The notes below the pieces were generated by a model. That model did no database searches and had not been told where the DNA came from. It saw nothing but the letters and a program-made list of their open reading frames with translations. This document shows positions 1-11,070 of a DNA stretch of 64,000 bases, piece by piece (position 1 is the stretch's first letter; the number at the start of each line of letters is the position of its first letter). The position numbers and the translations under genes are program-made. This stretch comes from Luzula sylvatica (taxonomy: Eukaryota; Streptophyta; Magnoliopsida; Poales; Juncaceae), in NCBI GenBank assembly GCA_946800325.1, contig OX326958.1:1436001-1500000 (forward strand), given 5' to 3'.

Positions 1-454
1 GTAATGAATTAAAAGAAAAACAAATCAACTAAAATAGAAATTCTAATTCATTTCAAGGTTTCGATTCTTGATTAATTTCAAAAAGACGTACCGAGACTCA
101 TGTCCATTTTCTTCGCTATTAGGGCGATAGTATCAATTGAAGGTGACTTTGTTGCCATCTGAAGAACAAAAATGATAAAAATTACAAAATTAATATCCTG
201 AATTAGAAACTAAACTCTAATTCAGCGAAATTAGCGCAAATTTACTCACTCAAACACTAATTCATCACACCCCACCATCGGTATAGCACTGATATTATCC
301 GATATGAATCCATTATATTGGTCATATCGCTGTAAGTGATATGTGATATATGTAAGATTGGGTACATGTGAGATTTTCAATATATAGTTCAATTTTTATT
401 TTTTTATTTTATTTTTTATATTTTTCTTAGTTTTTTTGTGTGATTGTATTTAGA
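1..454. other. AT-rich sequence, no gene seen
   Basis: No coding exon, RNA gene or clear repeat was recognised here. The stretch ends in T-rich sequence just before the kinase-like exon that begins near 455. Confidence 0.5.
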
Positions 455-905
455 GTGCCGGAACTGCTACACGGAGGAAAAGAATAATGGCCGAGCTTTT
501 AGTTTTAGCCAAAGAACCACTCTTTAATGGAAAATCTGAGTTTGACCATCTTGACAAGGTATTATATATCATTTTAAATTGCACATATTTCATTTTCAAA
601 ATTTTAATTTTAAACTGATTTGGTGATTTGTTTGGGCCGATATTTAGAATTCTCGAAACACCAAATGAGAAGATTTGGCCTGGATACATGCATGACCTTG
701 ACATGAAATACAAAAACAAAACTCACTTTGGTCAAACAACGCCGGAAGTGTTTAATATTTTTGTATTTTAGAATTTTTTAATTTTTAAAATGTTTCTTGC
801 TGATATTAAATTTTTAATTGTTTATATTTACAGGTATAATAAACTAAGGGAGAAATTCCCGGCCGCATTGTTCTCTGTCCTAAGCTGGTTTCGATCTAGA
901 AAATG
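455..905 (+). pseudogene. CDK11/CDKG-like kinase fragment
   Basis: Three short exon-like pieces on the plus strand resemble the C-lobe of PITSLRE/CDK11-type cyclin-dependent kinases (plant CDKG). Piece 1 (about 455-560) reads IMAELL...KEPLFNGKSEFDHLDK and is followed by a GT donor. Piece 2 (about 639-760) reads RILETPNEKIWPGY. Piece 3 (after a CAG near 834) reads YNKLREKFPAALF. In the family these segments follow the kinase APE region and are consecutive. Here the N-lobe, the catalytic loop and the C-terminus are absent, piece 1 carries an extra LVL insertion, and piece 3 runs into unrelated sequence. It is a broken gene fragment with its introns, so it arose by DNA duplication rather than by reverse transcription. 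The family call is from motif memory. Confidence 0.65.
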
Positions 906-1129
906 TCACAATTTCAAATTTCTCCAATTTTCTTTCTCAATTATCAATAACTTTTTCACTTTTTATTTTAGTATCTCTATTTATCATTTTTATCCTTGGA
1001 TCGATAAGTTGGATGCTTTGATCAGAACAAGGATGGCAGAACAGGGGTGTCTGAACTCTGAAGAGATATATTTCAAAGATTGAGCGGCATGGAATTTAAG
1101 TTTCATATAAGGAAATATATGTTTATATC

Positions 1130-1690
1130 TTTTTCTTGTTTCCTTGTATTCCCAAATTATAGAGATGGAAAGAATGATATCCAGTTTTCCTTGCATTCTC
1201 GAATCACGGAGATGGAAAGAATGATATCGAACATTCCTTGTTTCCTTATATTCCCAAAATCACAAAGATGGAAAAAATGATCCTAAATTTTCTTTGTTTT
1301 CTTGTTTCTCAAATCACATAGATAGAAAGAACGATCTTTAGGGTTCCTTGTTTCCTTGTATTCTCAAATCATAGACATGAAAATAATGATCTTAAGTTTT
1401 CTTGCTTGCTTGTATTCTCAGAGATGGAAAGAATGATCTATTTTCTTGTATTCTCAAATCACAAAGATGGAAAGAATGATCTATTTTCTTGTATTCTCAA
1501 ATCACAAAGATGGAAAGAATGATCATCAGCTTTCCCTGCTTTCTTGTATTCTCAAATCACAGAGATGGAAAGAATGATCTTCAGATTTCCTTGTTTCCTT
1601 GCATTCTCAAATTACGGAGGTGGAACGAATGATCTTCAGCTTTCCTTGTTTCCTTGTGTTTCTTATTTTTCCTTGTATTAATCATCCCAT
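1130..1690. repeat. Minisatellite, ~55-60 bp unit
   Basis: About nine degenerate tandem copies of a unit containing TCAAATCACAGAGATGG then AAAGAATGATCTTCAG and TTTCCTTGTTTCCTTG. Spacing is irregular, with several units shortened. Open frames crossing it on either strand are by-products of the repeat. A run of (ATC)n follows at 1,711-1,746 and a short GA run at 1,747-1,758. Confidence 0.85.
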
Positions 1691-1713
1691 TGGCTTTAGT
1701 CATCACATATCAC

Positions 1714-1746
<33 letters not shown>

Positions 1747-1799
1747 TAGAGAGAGAGAGCAACAAAATTAAAGATGGAAACATAGATAATGACTGACAC

Positions 1800-3440
1800 G
1801 CCCCTCAACATACAAGAAAAAAAAATCTTCAATATTTAAGATGTATGAACTATCCAGATTAAATTGCGTACATGCATGCGTATACGAGAGACCCCACAAC
1901 CCTACAACCGATACATGGCCAACGCCAGAAAAAAAAAAACACGGAAGTCCTCTCCCGCTTCTCTAGTCTACCCAAGGTCAATCAAAAGAAAAAATATGGT
2001 GAACGCTAATAGTTTTTTTTTATTATAAAAATCGTCAAAATGTAAAATCAGTAGCCAAAAGTCGGGAGCGGGATTGAAAATCACGAGACATCCATTTTGT
2101 TGGATGACGTGATTTATGGTGCACAATTGTTGACGTGTTGTCCATCGAGAGGATCACAAACTTATCAAAGATCACGGAGATTCGTGTGGAACAGGTAGAC
2201 AAGAGGATCATGGAGTTGTTGGATACTGCACCAACAACCGGGCAATCGTCTGCTGATGTGGCAGATCGGCAAATTGTTGTCCAGTCGGAGAACGTCGATG
2301 GATTCTTTGATTGGTCGAAATTTTGGTGTGATAGTGCTATTGACGATATTTTTGGGTCCCTTAAGATTTTTATTTTTTGTGTTGGGTTTGATAATTTTAT
2401 TGCTAACTACATATTAGAAATCATTAGGGATTGATATTCATATATTTAGTTACAGTTACATGCAGTTATAAATTGCATATAATTTAGTTACAAATTTATA
2501 ATTGCGCTGCTATTGTAAATTGATCTTCTATTTGCATCGTACACTGGAGAGGTAGCGTGATCTCGGGAATTAGGATAATCTGGACTCGGGACCCTCACTT
2601 TCGTTGCGCAGGGTTCCGGGTGCACCGTTACACAACAAGATCTAGGCGTCATCCATCACTAGTTTCCTAATTTGCAGTCTGGAAGGTCAAATTAGTCTTA
2701 TCGGATGCGGATATTAGTATGTTTCGGATTGAATATCAAGGCATGTTCAGATTAGTCCTATTCGGCCCAACATATTAGGAAATAGTCTTATTACCTAATA
2801 AAACCGTGACTGAAATTGCTATTTATTACCTAATAAAACCGTGACTGAAATTGCCTTAGACTTATTACCTAATAAAACCAGGAAATTAGCATACTAACCT
2901 TGACTTGTATTACCTTAAAATATTGTCATACCATAATTTTTTTTGTTTATAAATAATTAACTCGCCAATTGTATCAATTGGGGAGAGAGAGTTAATCACC
3001 AGAGAGAGAGAGGGAGAGAGAGAGAGATGGACAAAACAAAATAAAAAAGGAAATTGGTTCACGTCTCCTGTCATTCGAGAAGAAAACATCTTCATATTTA
3101 GATAAGTTTAATGAATTGGGGGGATTAAATCACGTACCTACATGCGTATATGACTAACCCCACTACTCTACAACCAAAAGATGGCCAACACCAACAAAAA
3201 TCGCACAACTCCTCTCTAAATTCTCTAGTCTACACGAGACTGATCTAACGAATAGTATCCTTAATGTGCAAATCGTAGAGTTGAATAAGTAGTCAAAAAT
3301 CGGTAACAATATTGAAAATAACGAGGTGTTGATTTTGTTGGATGACGTGATTTCTGGTCAGTGCAGTATTGGTAAGGTATTGTCCGAGAAGAATATGATC
3401 ATCGCAAACTTATTTAAGATGGCGAAGACTCGTGGAGAAT
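1800..3440. repeat. Diverged duplicated non-coding repeats
   Basis: Two related stretches, roughly 1,810-2,300 and 3,100-3,440, share features in the same order: a CGTACxTGCATGCGTATA-like segment, a line of ACCCCAC...CTACAACC, and GATGACGTGATTT. The part from about 2,288 to 2,460 (GAGAACGTCGATGGATT onward) recurs at about 5,030-5,205. A short unit, ACCTAATAAAACCGTGACTG, is tandemly repeated near 2,787-2,880. The 99-codon frame at 2,135-2,434 has no recognisable domain and no splice context. I read this as decayed transposon-derived sequence of unknown class. Confidence 0.45.
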
Positions 3441-4310
3441 GTCACACCCCGAAATAAATAGGCACGACAATCCGCCAATATACGTCAAGTATACCAAAGG
3501 CTCAAATACGAATATAACACATAATGTAAAAATTTTAATTATTGAAAAATAATAACACACATATAACGTAAGTTTTACGTAAATAGCGGAAGCCTAAAAC
3601 ACATTAACATCAAACTGATATCGTATCTAAATTGGCGATCTCACTCTTCAAGAAAACTCGCAACTCCCGATATTAGACATTCGATATCTAAACTAAAAAT
3701 GAGTAAATCGAAAAGATTAGTCACGGAAGTGGCTAATTGAGTGCCGTTTAAAACCTAGTTCAAAATATTTACTAAAATATCTTTGTTATTTGCCCATCAA
3801 ATCGAAATCGGGACGCCACGCAATTCACATATCACAACTCACACATACACATATCACATACGAAACGGGTCGACACGACCCCGAATTCGACACACATACA
3901 CATACACATACACACACATATCACAAATCTGCTAAGTCAAAACAATCGTCTTGCGTGACACCCAATTTCCCTTATCAAAATACTTTTCGTAGTCAAATCA
4001 CAAATCATCGAAATTCTTCACAAATCAAATCTTTGAAATTGTTCACAAATCCCCAAATTCAGAAACCCCAATTTTCCAAATCAAAATCATAAATACTCGT
4101 ATATCTTAATCCAAATCAATTTCTAAAATAGAACCATATCAGAAATAAAACAATTTATAAATTCCTAATTAGCACGCTTTTCGGAACAAAACCCCGTTTT
4201 AACGAAAATAATCAAAATAGCTATAATTTCTGAAATAAATATGAAAAGAGTCAAAGTAGCACTCACTGATTGAACGAACTCGATCAACGGCAAACCGGAA
4301 TCGAAAACCT
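3432..4310. other. Possible truncated LTR-like sequence
   Basis: The sequence switches at about 3,441 to TGTCACACCCCGAAATAAAT, a start often seen in plant retrotransposon LTRs. A (CACATA)n microsatellite follows at about 3,840-3,925. No matching terminus, primer-binding site or coding domain was found, so the element class is unresolved. Confidence 0.3.
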
Positions 4311-5289
4311 AATTCCAAGATCGAAAACAAGTACTGAGCAAGAACCAAAAACACGAAACTCAATTGAGAAGTCCCCTTCTATCCAGCACTAAAGACATCT
4401 GCTTTCTCATGCTTCTAATTTAATGGATTTGACCACTTTCATTCCTTCTTATTTTTTTCTTTTGGCGAAATACTAACTAGGATTCATTTTTTTTTTCTTA
4501 TTTGGATGAGATGTCTTTCTCTCTGATGACTCACTCCAATTCAGGACATATCCCATAGCACCCCTTAGGTGAATATACAAGCCAACTAAAATACTCGGCC
4601 CAAAAAAGAATTTGAACTTTTCAAATATAACCCTCAAGTAAATATAAATGCATATGTATACAAAATTCTTAAAATAATGAATAAGTATGCCATTTAAAAG
4701 TCTCAAATTTTCATTTCAATTATTTGATAAAGAAAAACGACAAATGTCAAAATCATATTTTTGATATTTATTACAGGGAACACGCTGACAAGGGGACTGC
4801 ACCGGAACCAGATCAGAATTATGTTAGTTACATGCAAATGTAAGTTGCATGTTATTTAGTTATAGATTTATAATCGTGCGGTTTAAGATATTAAGGTTTA
4901 GTTACGACATATCTTGATAATTATAAATTGCATGAGTTACATGCCCATAATGATATTTAGTTATATATTTAGACTTAAATTGGTGTGATGTTTCCAAATT
5001 GCATGAGTTACATGTCCATCATGTCCCTTGGAGAACGTCGATGGATTATTTGGTTGGTCGAAAGTTTGGTGTGATGGTATTATTGATGATATTTTTGGGC
5101 TCCTTAAGATTTTTATTTTTGTGTTGGGTTTGATAATTTGATTGCTAACTTAATATTAGATAATATTAGGGATTGATATTGATATATTTAGTTACAGTTA
5201 CATGCAGTTATAAATTGCATATACAGTTATAAATTGCATATGCAGTTATGAATTTCATATTAGGGATTGATAAAAAAAATTACTCACAT
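4311..5289. other. Non-coding, repeat copy at 5,030-5,205
   Basis: No gene recognised. From about 5,030 the sequence repeats the 2,288-2,460 segment, including GGTTTGATAATTT and the short repeats of AGTTATAAATTGCATAT. It then runs directly into a TOP2 exon copy. Confidence 0.45.
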
Positions 5290-6382
5290 CAAGATTCATT
5301 TCGAGGGTAGCAAGGTCTTCTATCCAAAGAGAACGCGCCGTGGACTTCCTTAATTCATCAATGTCCCTTTCCATTGTCTCTAAACCATCACAAAGCTTCT
5401 CTAATTTCTCGAAAGTCACCATTTCAATAGAAACATTGTAAAGACACTTGCAAACTTGAAAATATTCTTTGACCATCGGGACGAAGCCATCTTTGGATAA
5501 TTCTTCTATCTTCGTATAGTTTAGATTTATTTTCTTTTTTATCATGCCCCATACGGATCGTAATTCGTTTGTCATTTTTTCTAGATCTGATTCAAGATCG
5601 TCCAAAAGTGCTTCCTGAAAAAGTCAAACAATTCAAAATTAATTTCACATAATTTGTAACGTTATGCTGATTATGATAAAAACGTACCCGCAATTATGCA
5701 TAGCGCTCGAGCCTCAAGACCTGGAAACCTTTGAGAACTACAATAAAAAAAAAGTAAGTATTAATTAAAACATAATATTTACCGTAAAAAAATGAAATTA
5801 AATCTTTACTTTCTTCGGGACTGTTGTACTTCCGGAAATTGCATTTCTCGTCGAATAAATACATATTTGCGGTGCTAATACTATTTGTGAGCTTCAATTT
5901 CTTCTCTAGCTCTTTCGTTGAAAAGTTATTACCCTCACTTAAAGTTACCTCGAAATGTACACTCGCATCATCACGAAGCTTACGAACATTCTGTAAATCA
6001 ATTTGTAAAAATTACATTTTATTTTCTCCACATTATAATATACTTGACAATAATTTGAAAAAAAAAAATTACCTTGATAAACGGTTTGTCGGTATCAGTC
6101 AAGGAAGCTTCTAGAAACTCTTTATAATCTTGAGTCCATTTTCGAATCGGCAATTCGGTTATAAGAAGTGTAGTGGAGTCCACTTTCTTGATGACACCTG
6201 TAGTGGTGTAGGCAAAGTTAGTACTTTTTTTCAATACTACCCTGAAAATAAAAAATAAAGAATGAAGTTATAATCGTTAATTAATAGATTAAAACAAGTA
6301 TAAAAATTACAAACCTTGAATCCACGGTACCAAGGTTGCATTGGTTCCATTGGTTCTTCGTTAAGTAACTTTCTTAGGTTAC
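5290..6382 (-). pseudogene. TOP2 partial copy A
   Basis: Minus-strand copy of five consecutive exons of the TOP2-like gene that is complete at 45,436-50,138, equivalent to its exons 12 (part), 13, 14, 15 and 16. Recognisable pieces are LLITELPIRKWTQDYKEFLE (about 6,071-6,240), NMYLFDEK...KYNSPEE (about 5,815-5,993), the short exon near 5,690-5,740, and SLWIEDLATLEMNLD within 5,290-5,605. Introns are retained, so this is a DNA-level duplication. It has no start, no ATPase or TOPRIM region and no 3' end. Exon 12 is interrupted at 6,383 by a copia LTR. Cannot encode an enzyme. Confidence 0.9.
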
Positions 6383-6575
6383 TGTTAAGATAATGGGTCA
6401 TCCATTAAGATAATGGATCATCCATAAGGTTTTGTAAAATTATTCAATTTAGTCCATTGTGTTTTATTATTTGTGTTTAGGTTAGAAACTATATAAACAA
6501 GTTTTGTAATCGTTTTCATTCTTTCAAGAAAGATATTTTCTCTCTCCTATTTTCTCTCTTTTTCTAACTCTTACA
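6383..6575 (+). repeat. copia 5' LTR
   Basis: TG...CA-bounded LTR of 193 bp. GTTAC precedes it at 6,378-6,382, the same five bases that flank the solo LTR at 10,900. It is about 22 bp longer than the solo LTR because a TAAGATAATGG(G/A)TCATCCAT unit near its start is duplicated. Confidence 0.9.
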
Positions 6576-6587
6576 TGGTATCAGAGC
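6576..6587 (+). promoter_or_regulatory. Retrotransposon primer-binding site
   Basis: TGGTATCAGAGC lies directly after the LTR. It matches the usual plant copia primer-binding site, complementary to the 3' end of initiator methionine tRNA. Confidence 0.92.
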
Positions 6588-6699
6588 GACATGGTGAAAT
6601 CCGGCGAACACCAATCTCCTACTAGCGGCACAACCATAACGCGCGAAGATCCTACCCGCGGTGACCTCCTCCTCCTACCGCCGGCGCCGAACCCCAGTA

Positions 6700-7135
6700 A
6701 AAGGAGAGAGAAAAAAGTAGAAAGAGGGTACTGGAGGCGACTCAGCCTGCAGAGTTTGAGAGATGTATGGTTCCGCTTTTCAAACAAATTGCAAGATGTC
6801 TTAACAGCTCTCATTTCAAGGTGGCAGAAACGACGTTTTTCTTATGGAACAACAACCACATAGTGAGTCTCGTCATGCAGAGTCACTCAGTAATCTTCCC
6901 GATAATTTTAGAAGCACTCGAGCGAAACATCCAACTCGGGGAAAATGTCGAAAAGCGCGGAAGCAAAGCTCTATTCATACACGGTCTAAACGCGAACGTG
7001 TACAAAATATTTCGCGATATGGACCTGGACGGCAAACTTTTCGAGGAGTGTCAAAAGCAGTACATCGAGGGACAAGCTCAGGAAACCGCGGAGAAGCGCC
7101 AGCTTGCATGGAGACAGTTAAGAGGCGTTGGTTGA
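6700..7135 (+). pseudogene. Captured PP2A B56 (B') subunit fragment
   Basis: An open frame on the plus strand reads VLEATQPAEFERCMVPLFKQ, then ARCLNSSHFKVAE, LFLWNN-like FFLWNNNHIV, PIILEALERNIQ and LFEECQKQY, and ends at a stop after position 7,132. This is the C-terminal part of the B56/B' regulatory-subunit fold of protein phosphatase 2A, which in the intact protein binds the A scaffold and PP2A C subunit and selects substrates. Only about 135 residues remain. A short unrelated insertion (LGENVEKRGSK) replaces the usual sequence after the ERN helix. It lies between the copia PBS and the copia reverse transcriptase on the same strand, so it is a host gene fragment inside the element. No intron is present, but this part of plant B' genes may be a single exon, so that does not prove an RNA intermediate. 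Confidence 0.82.
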
Positions 7136-7189
7136 CAACAAAAGACATGAAATGCTTGTTAGTTAATTGATTTTAGGTATTTGAACAAT

Positions 7190-7860
7190 GGCTTCTTTTT
7201 TTTTACGGCCATGAAGCATTCCTTGGCCTTCTCCGTATCGGTGGATGACGACGAACCGACGTGCTTCTCGAATGCCAACAAGCATCTTCCTTGGCGCCAA
7301 GCCATGTCTCATAAACTCGATGCTCTAGTTCAAAACAAGACGTGGATCCTAGTACCACCACCCTCCAACCAAAATGTCGTGGGATGCAAATGGGTGTACA
7401 AGCTCAAACGACGTCCGGATGGGTCAATTGAACGTCACAAGGCGCGGTTGGTCGCCAAAGGTTATAACCAAAACGAAGGTGTCGATTATACGGAGACGTT
7501 TAGTCCCGTTGTCAAACCGGTTAACATTCGGGTGGTGCTCTCGATCGCAATTTCCCGCGGTTGGACCCTACGACAACTTGATATCAACAACGCCTTTCTT
7601 CACGGGGATCTTCATGAGACGGTATACATGTCTCAACCTCCCGGTTTTACTAACTCGGAATTCCCCAACCATGTGTGTTTGTTGAAGAAGGCACTTTACG
7701 GTCTCAAGCAAGCGCCCCGCGCGTGGTTTCATAAACTTCGCGCGGCCCTCCTTAGCCTCGGCTTCACCGTGTCTTCATCGGATTCATCCATCTTCATCCG
7801 TGCCCGCGATGCCCATATTGTATTTCTTCTTGTGTATGTGGATGATATCATTATTTCGGG
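7190..7860 (+). pseudogene. copia reverse transcriptase, truncated
   Basis: Reads as a copia-type reverse transcriptase (RVT_2). Landmarks are WRQAM near the start, VGCKWVYKLK, the RHKARLVAKGYNQ segment, LDINNAFLHGDL with the first catalytic aspartate, ALYGLKQAPRAW, and YVDDIII with the catalytic aspartate pair. The frame continues without a stop into TOP2 exon 14 sequence at about 7,861, making a 288-codon chimeric open frame to 8,047. RNase H is lost. The enzyme would be incomplete, and the chimera is a fusion by-product. Confidence 0.9.
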
Positions 7861-8956
7861 ATTGTTGTACTTCCGGAAATTGCCTTTCTCGTCGAATAAA
7901 TACATATTTGCGGTGCTAATACTACTTGTGAGCTTCAATTTCTTCTCTAGCTCTTTCGTTGAAAAGTTATTACCCTCACTTAAAGTTACCTCGAAATGTA
8001 CACTCGCACAATGTAAAATATGGAAAACAGTACGGAACGGTCGGTGACCGTTTTACTGAAATACCGTAAAACGATAAAAATGGTGAAAAAACGATCACCG
8101 GAATCGATAATAATTTCAATAAAATTTATAAATAAAACGAAAAATATATAATAATTCAATTTTTTAATAGTAAAAAAAAAACATAAACAATGTCCAACAT
8201 AAACATAACATCAAAACGAATGTCCAACATAAATGTAACATCAAAATATAAATTCAAACAAAAAAAAAAACTACAACGTAAAATCATTAACATCATTTGG
8301 GACCAAATCGTTGGAGTTGATCCCTCGTTAATGACGAATTCCACATTCCCCTCATCCATTGTAGTATCAAATTAGCACCGATTAAATCAACTTAGCACTC
8401 ACAATTACTTCGTGCAGAAGAGATTAGCCTTTGTTGTGAAGAAGAAGAAGAGCAGCCCTTGTCATAGATTAAACCGAGCCGTCGTCAACTTTTAGTCAAT
8501 CATGAAGAACTGAAGAATGGAGCATCCAACCATTGTCGTGAAGATGAAGAAGAACTAAAACGAAGACTCGGTGAAAAAGAAATCATCTGTCGAGAAAAAT
8601 AACCACCCAAAATATTAAAAAAAATCAAGCCCGAAATAATTAGAAGGAAAAGCCGGTATGAAAAACGGGTTAAAACGTTTTTCTGTCAAAAAAACGATCA
8701 AACACGGTAAAAAAAACGTTTGACCGTTTTTTAAAACGTTACGGCAAAAAACGGAACGGTTTTCCACTGTAACATCATTTTTCGACCGTTTTTCGGTGTC
8801 TTTCGGTGTTTTTTACAACATTGCACTCGCATCATCATGAAGCTTACGAACATTCTGTAAATCAATTTGTAAAAATTACATTTTATTTTCTCCACATTAT
8901 AATATATTTGACAATAATTTGAAAAAACAATACCTTGATAAATGGTTTGTCGGTAC
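7861..8956 (-). pseudogene. TOP2 partial copy B, split by hAT element
   Basis: TOP2 exon 14 sequence (7,861-8,008) begins right after the copia fragment, is interrupted by an 815-bp hAT-like element, and resumes at 8,824 with the rest of exon 14, its intron and the end of exon 13 (about 8,933-8,956). A second hAT-like element then begins. Minus-strand orientation, as for all the other TOP2 copies here. Non-functional. Confidence 0.88.
8009..8823. mobile_element. hAT-like non-autonomous element, 815 bp
   Basis: Inserted in TOP2 exon sequence with a perfect 8-bp target duplication CACTCGCA (8,001-8,008 and 8,824-8,831), diagnostic of hAT-type transposition. Termini are CAATGTAAAATA and, on the reverse strand of the right end, CAATGTTGTAAAA. 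Both subterminal regions are rich in ACGGT/ACCGT motifs (GGTCGGTGACCGTTTTAC, AAACGGTCAAAC-like). No transposase frame. A related copy lies at 8,957-9,703. Confidence 0.9.
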
Positions 8957-9703
8957 CAATGTTGTAAAATACGAAAAATGGTACGGAATGGTCGGTGACC
9001 GTTTTACGGAAATACCGTAAAACGGTAAAAAAACGGTGAAAAAAACGATCACCGGAATCGATAATAATTTCATTAAAATTTATAAATTAAAAAAATATAT
9101 ATATAATAATTCAATTTTTTAATAGCAAAAAAAACATAAACAATGTCCAACATAAACATAATATTAAAACGAATGTCCAACCTAAATGTAACATCAAAAT
9201 ATAAATTCAAATAAAAAAAAACTACAACGTAAAAACATTAACATCATTTGGGACCAAATTCGTTGGAGTTGCATGATCCCTCGTTAATGACGAATTCCAC
9301 ATTCTCCTCATCCATTGTAGTATCAAATTAGCCCCGATTAAATCAACTTAGCACTCACAATCACAATTCGTGCAAAAGAGATTAGCCTTTGTTATGAAGA
9401 AGAAGAGAGCAGCCCTTGTCGTAGATTAAACCGAGCCGTCGTCAACTTTTAGTCAATCATGAAGAACTGAAGAATGGAGCATCCAACCATTGTCGTGAAG
9501 ATGGAGAAGAACTAAAACGAAGACTCGGTGAAAAAGAAATCATGTGTCGAGAAAAATAACCACCCAAAAAATTAAAAAAAAATCACGCCCGAAATCATTA
9601 GAACAAAAAATCGGTATGAAAAACGGGTTAAAAACGTTTTTCGGTCAAAAAAAGATCAAACACGGTAATAAAAAAAACTTTTGACCGTTTTTTGAAACGT
9701 TAC
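8957..9703. mobile_element. Second hAT-like element, right end missing
   Basis: Starts CAATGTTGTAAAATACG and is colinear with the 8,009-8,823 element to about 9,703 (ACGTTACG), where it fuses to TOP2 exon 16 sequence. The last ~115 bp, including the right terminal repeat, are gone, so target duplication cannot be tested. It lies only 133 bp from the first copy. Confidence 0.85.
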
Positions 9704-10283
9704 GAGGGTAGCAAGGTCTTCCATCCAAAGAGAACGTGCCGTGGACTTTCTTAATTCATCAATGTCCCTTTCCATTGTCTCTAAACCATCACAAAGTTTC
9801 TCTACATTCTCGAAAGTCACAATTTCAATAGAAACATTGTAAAGACACTTGCAAACTTGCAAATCTTCTTTGACCATCGGGACGAAGCCATCTTTGGATA
9901 ATTCTTCTATCTTCGTATAGTTTAGATTTATTTTCTTTTTTATCACGCCCCATACGAATCGTAATTTGTTTGTCATTCTTTCTAGATCTGATTCAAGATC
10001 GTCCAAAAGTGCTTCCTGAAAAAGTCAAACAATTCAAAATTAATTTCACATAATTTGTAACGTTATGCTGATTATGATAAAACGTACCCGCAATGATGCA
10101 TAGCGCTCGAGCCTCAAGACCTGGAAACCTTTGAGAACTACAATTAAAAAAAGTAAGTGTTAATTAAAACATAATATTTACCGTAAAAAAATGAAATTAA
10201 ATCTTTACTTTCTTCGGGACTGTTGTATTTCCGAAAATTGCCTTTCTCGTCGAATAAATACATATTTGCGGTGCTAATACTAC

Positions 10284-10519
10284 TTGTGAGCTTCAATTTC
10301 TTCTCTAGCTCTTTCGTTGAAAAGTTATTACCCTCACTTAAAGTTACCTCGAAATGTACACTCGCATCATCATGAAGCTTACGAACATTCTGTAGATCAA
10401 TTTGTGAGCTTCAATTTCTTCTCTAGCTCTTTCGTTGAAAAGTTATTACCCTCACTTAAAGTTACCTCGAAATGTACACTCGCATCATCATGAAGCTTAC
10501 GAACATTCTGTAGATCAAT
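10284..10519. repeat. 118-bp tandem duplication in TOP2 copy C
   Basis: The segment starting TTGTGAGCTTCAATTTC occurs at about 10,284 and again 118 bp later at about 10,402, in direct tandem. Both units include GTACACTCGCATCATCATG. A short TTGT shared at the junction suggests slippage or end joining. Confidence 0.88.
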
Positions 10520-10899
10520 TTGTAAAAATTACATTTTATTTTCTCCACATTATAATATATTTGACAATAATTTGAAAAAAAAAAAATACCTTGATAAACG
10601 GTTTGTCGGTATCAGTCATGGAAGCTTCTAGAAACTCTTTATAATCTTGAGTCCATTTTCGAATCGGCAATTCGGTTATAAGAAGTGTAGTGGAGTCCAC
10701 TTTCTTGATGACACCTGTAGTGGTGTAGGCAAAGTTAGTACTTTTTTTCAATACTATCCTGAAAATAAAAAATAAAGAATGAAGTTATAATCATTAATTA
10801 ATAGATTAAAACAAGTATAAAAATTACAAACCTTGAATCCACGGTACCAAGGTTGCATTGGTTCCATTGGTTCTTCGTTAAGTAACTTTCTTAGGTTAC

Positions 10900-11070
10900 T
10901 GTTAAGATAATGGATCATCCATAAGGTTTTGTGAAATTATTCAATTTAGTCCATTGTGTTTTATTATTTGTGTTTAGGTTAGAAACTATATAAACAAGTT
11001 TTGTAATCGTTTTCATTCATTCATGAAAGATATTTTCTCTCCTATTTTCTCTCTTTCTCTAACTCTTACA
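10900..11070 (+). repeat. Solo LTR of copia element
   Basis: A 171-bp TGTTAAG...CTTACA LTR flanked by perfect 5-bp target duplications GTTAC (10,895-10,899 and 11,071-11,075). Removing it rejoins TOP2 exon 12. It is the product of LTR-LTR recombination at the insertion that, in copy A, still has a 5' LTR and internal sequence. Confidence 0.93.

Larger units (their letters stand above)
6383..7860 (+). mobile_element. Ty1/copia retrotransposon, 3'-truncated
   Basis: Starts with a 193-bp LTR (TGTTAAG...CTTACA) followed at once by a TGGTATCAGAGC primer-binding site complementary to initiator tRNA-Met. The internal region holds a short open frame from an ATG at 6,591, a captured host PP2A B56 segment, then a copia-type reverse transcriptase. 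Integrase, the RNase H end and the 3' LTR are missing: the element stops at about 7,860, where it is fused to TOP2 exon sequence. The same LTR, as a solo LTR, sits at the equivalent position of TOP2 copy C (10,900-11,070), so the insertion preceded duplication of that TOP2 segment. Confidence 0.85.

Noticed and set aside
1130..1800. Small plus-strand frames in the minisatellite
   Set aside because: Frames repeat with the unit and contain no domain; Ser run near 1,740 is the ATC repeat.
7181..8047. 288-codon open frame as one protein
   Set aside because: It is reverse transcriptase joined to the antisense of TOP2 exon 14; the C-terminal 60 residues come from reading the wrong strand of an exon.
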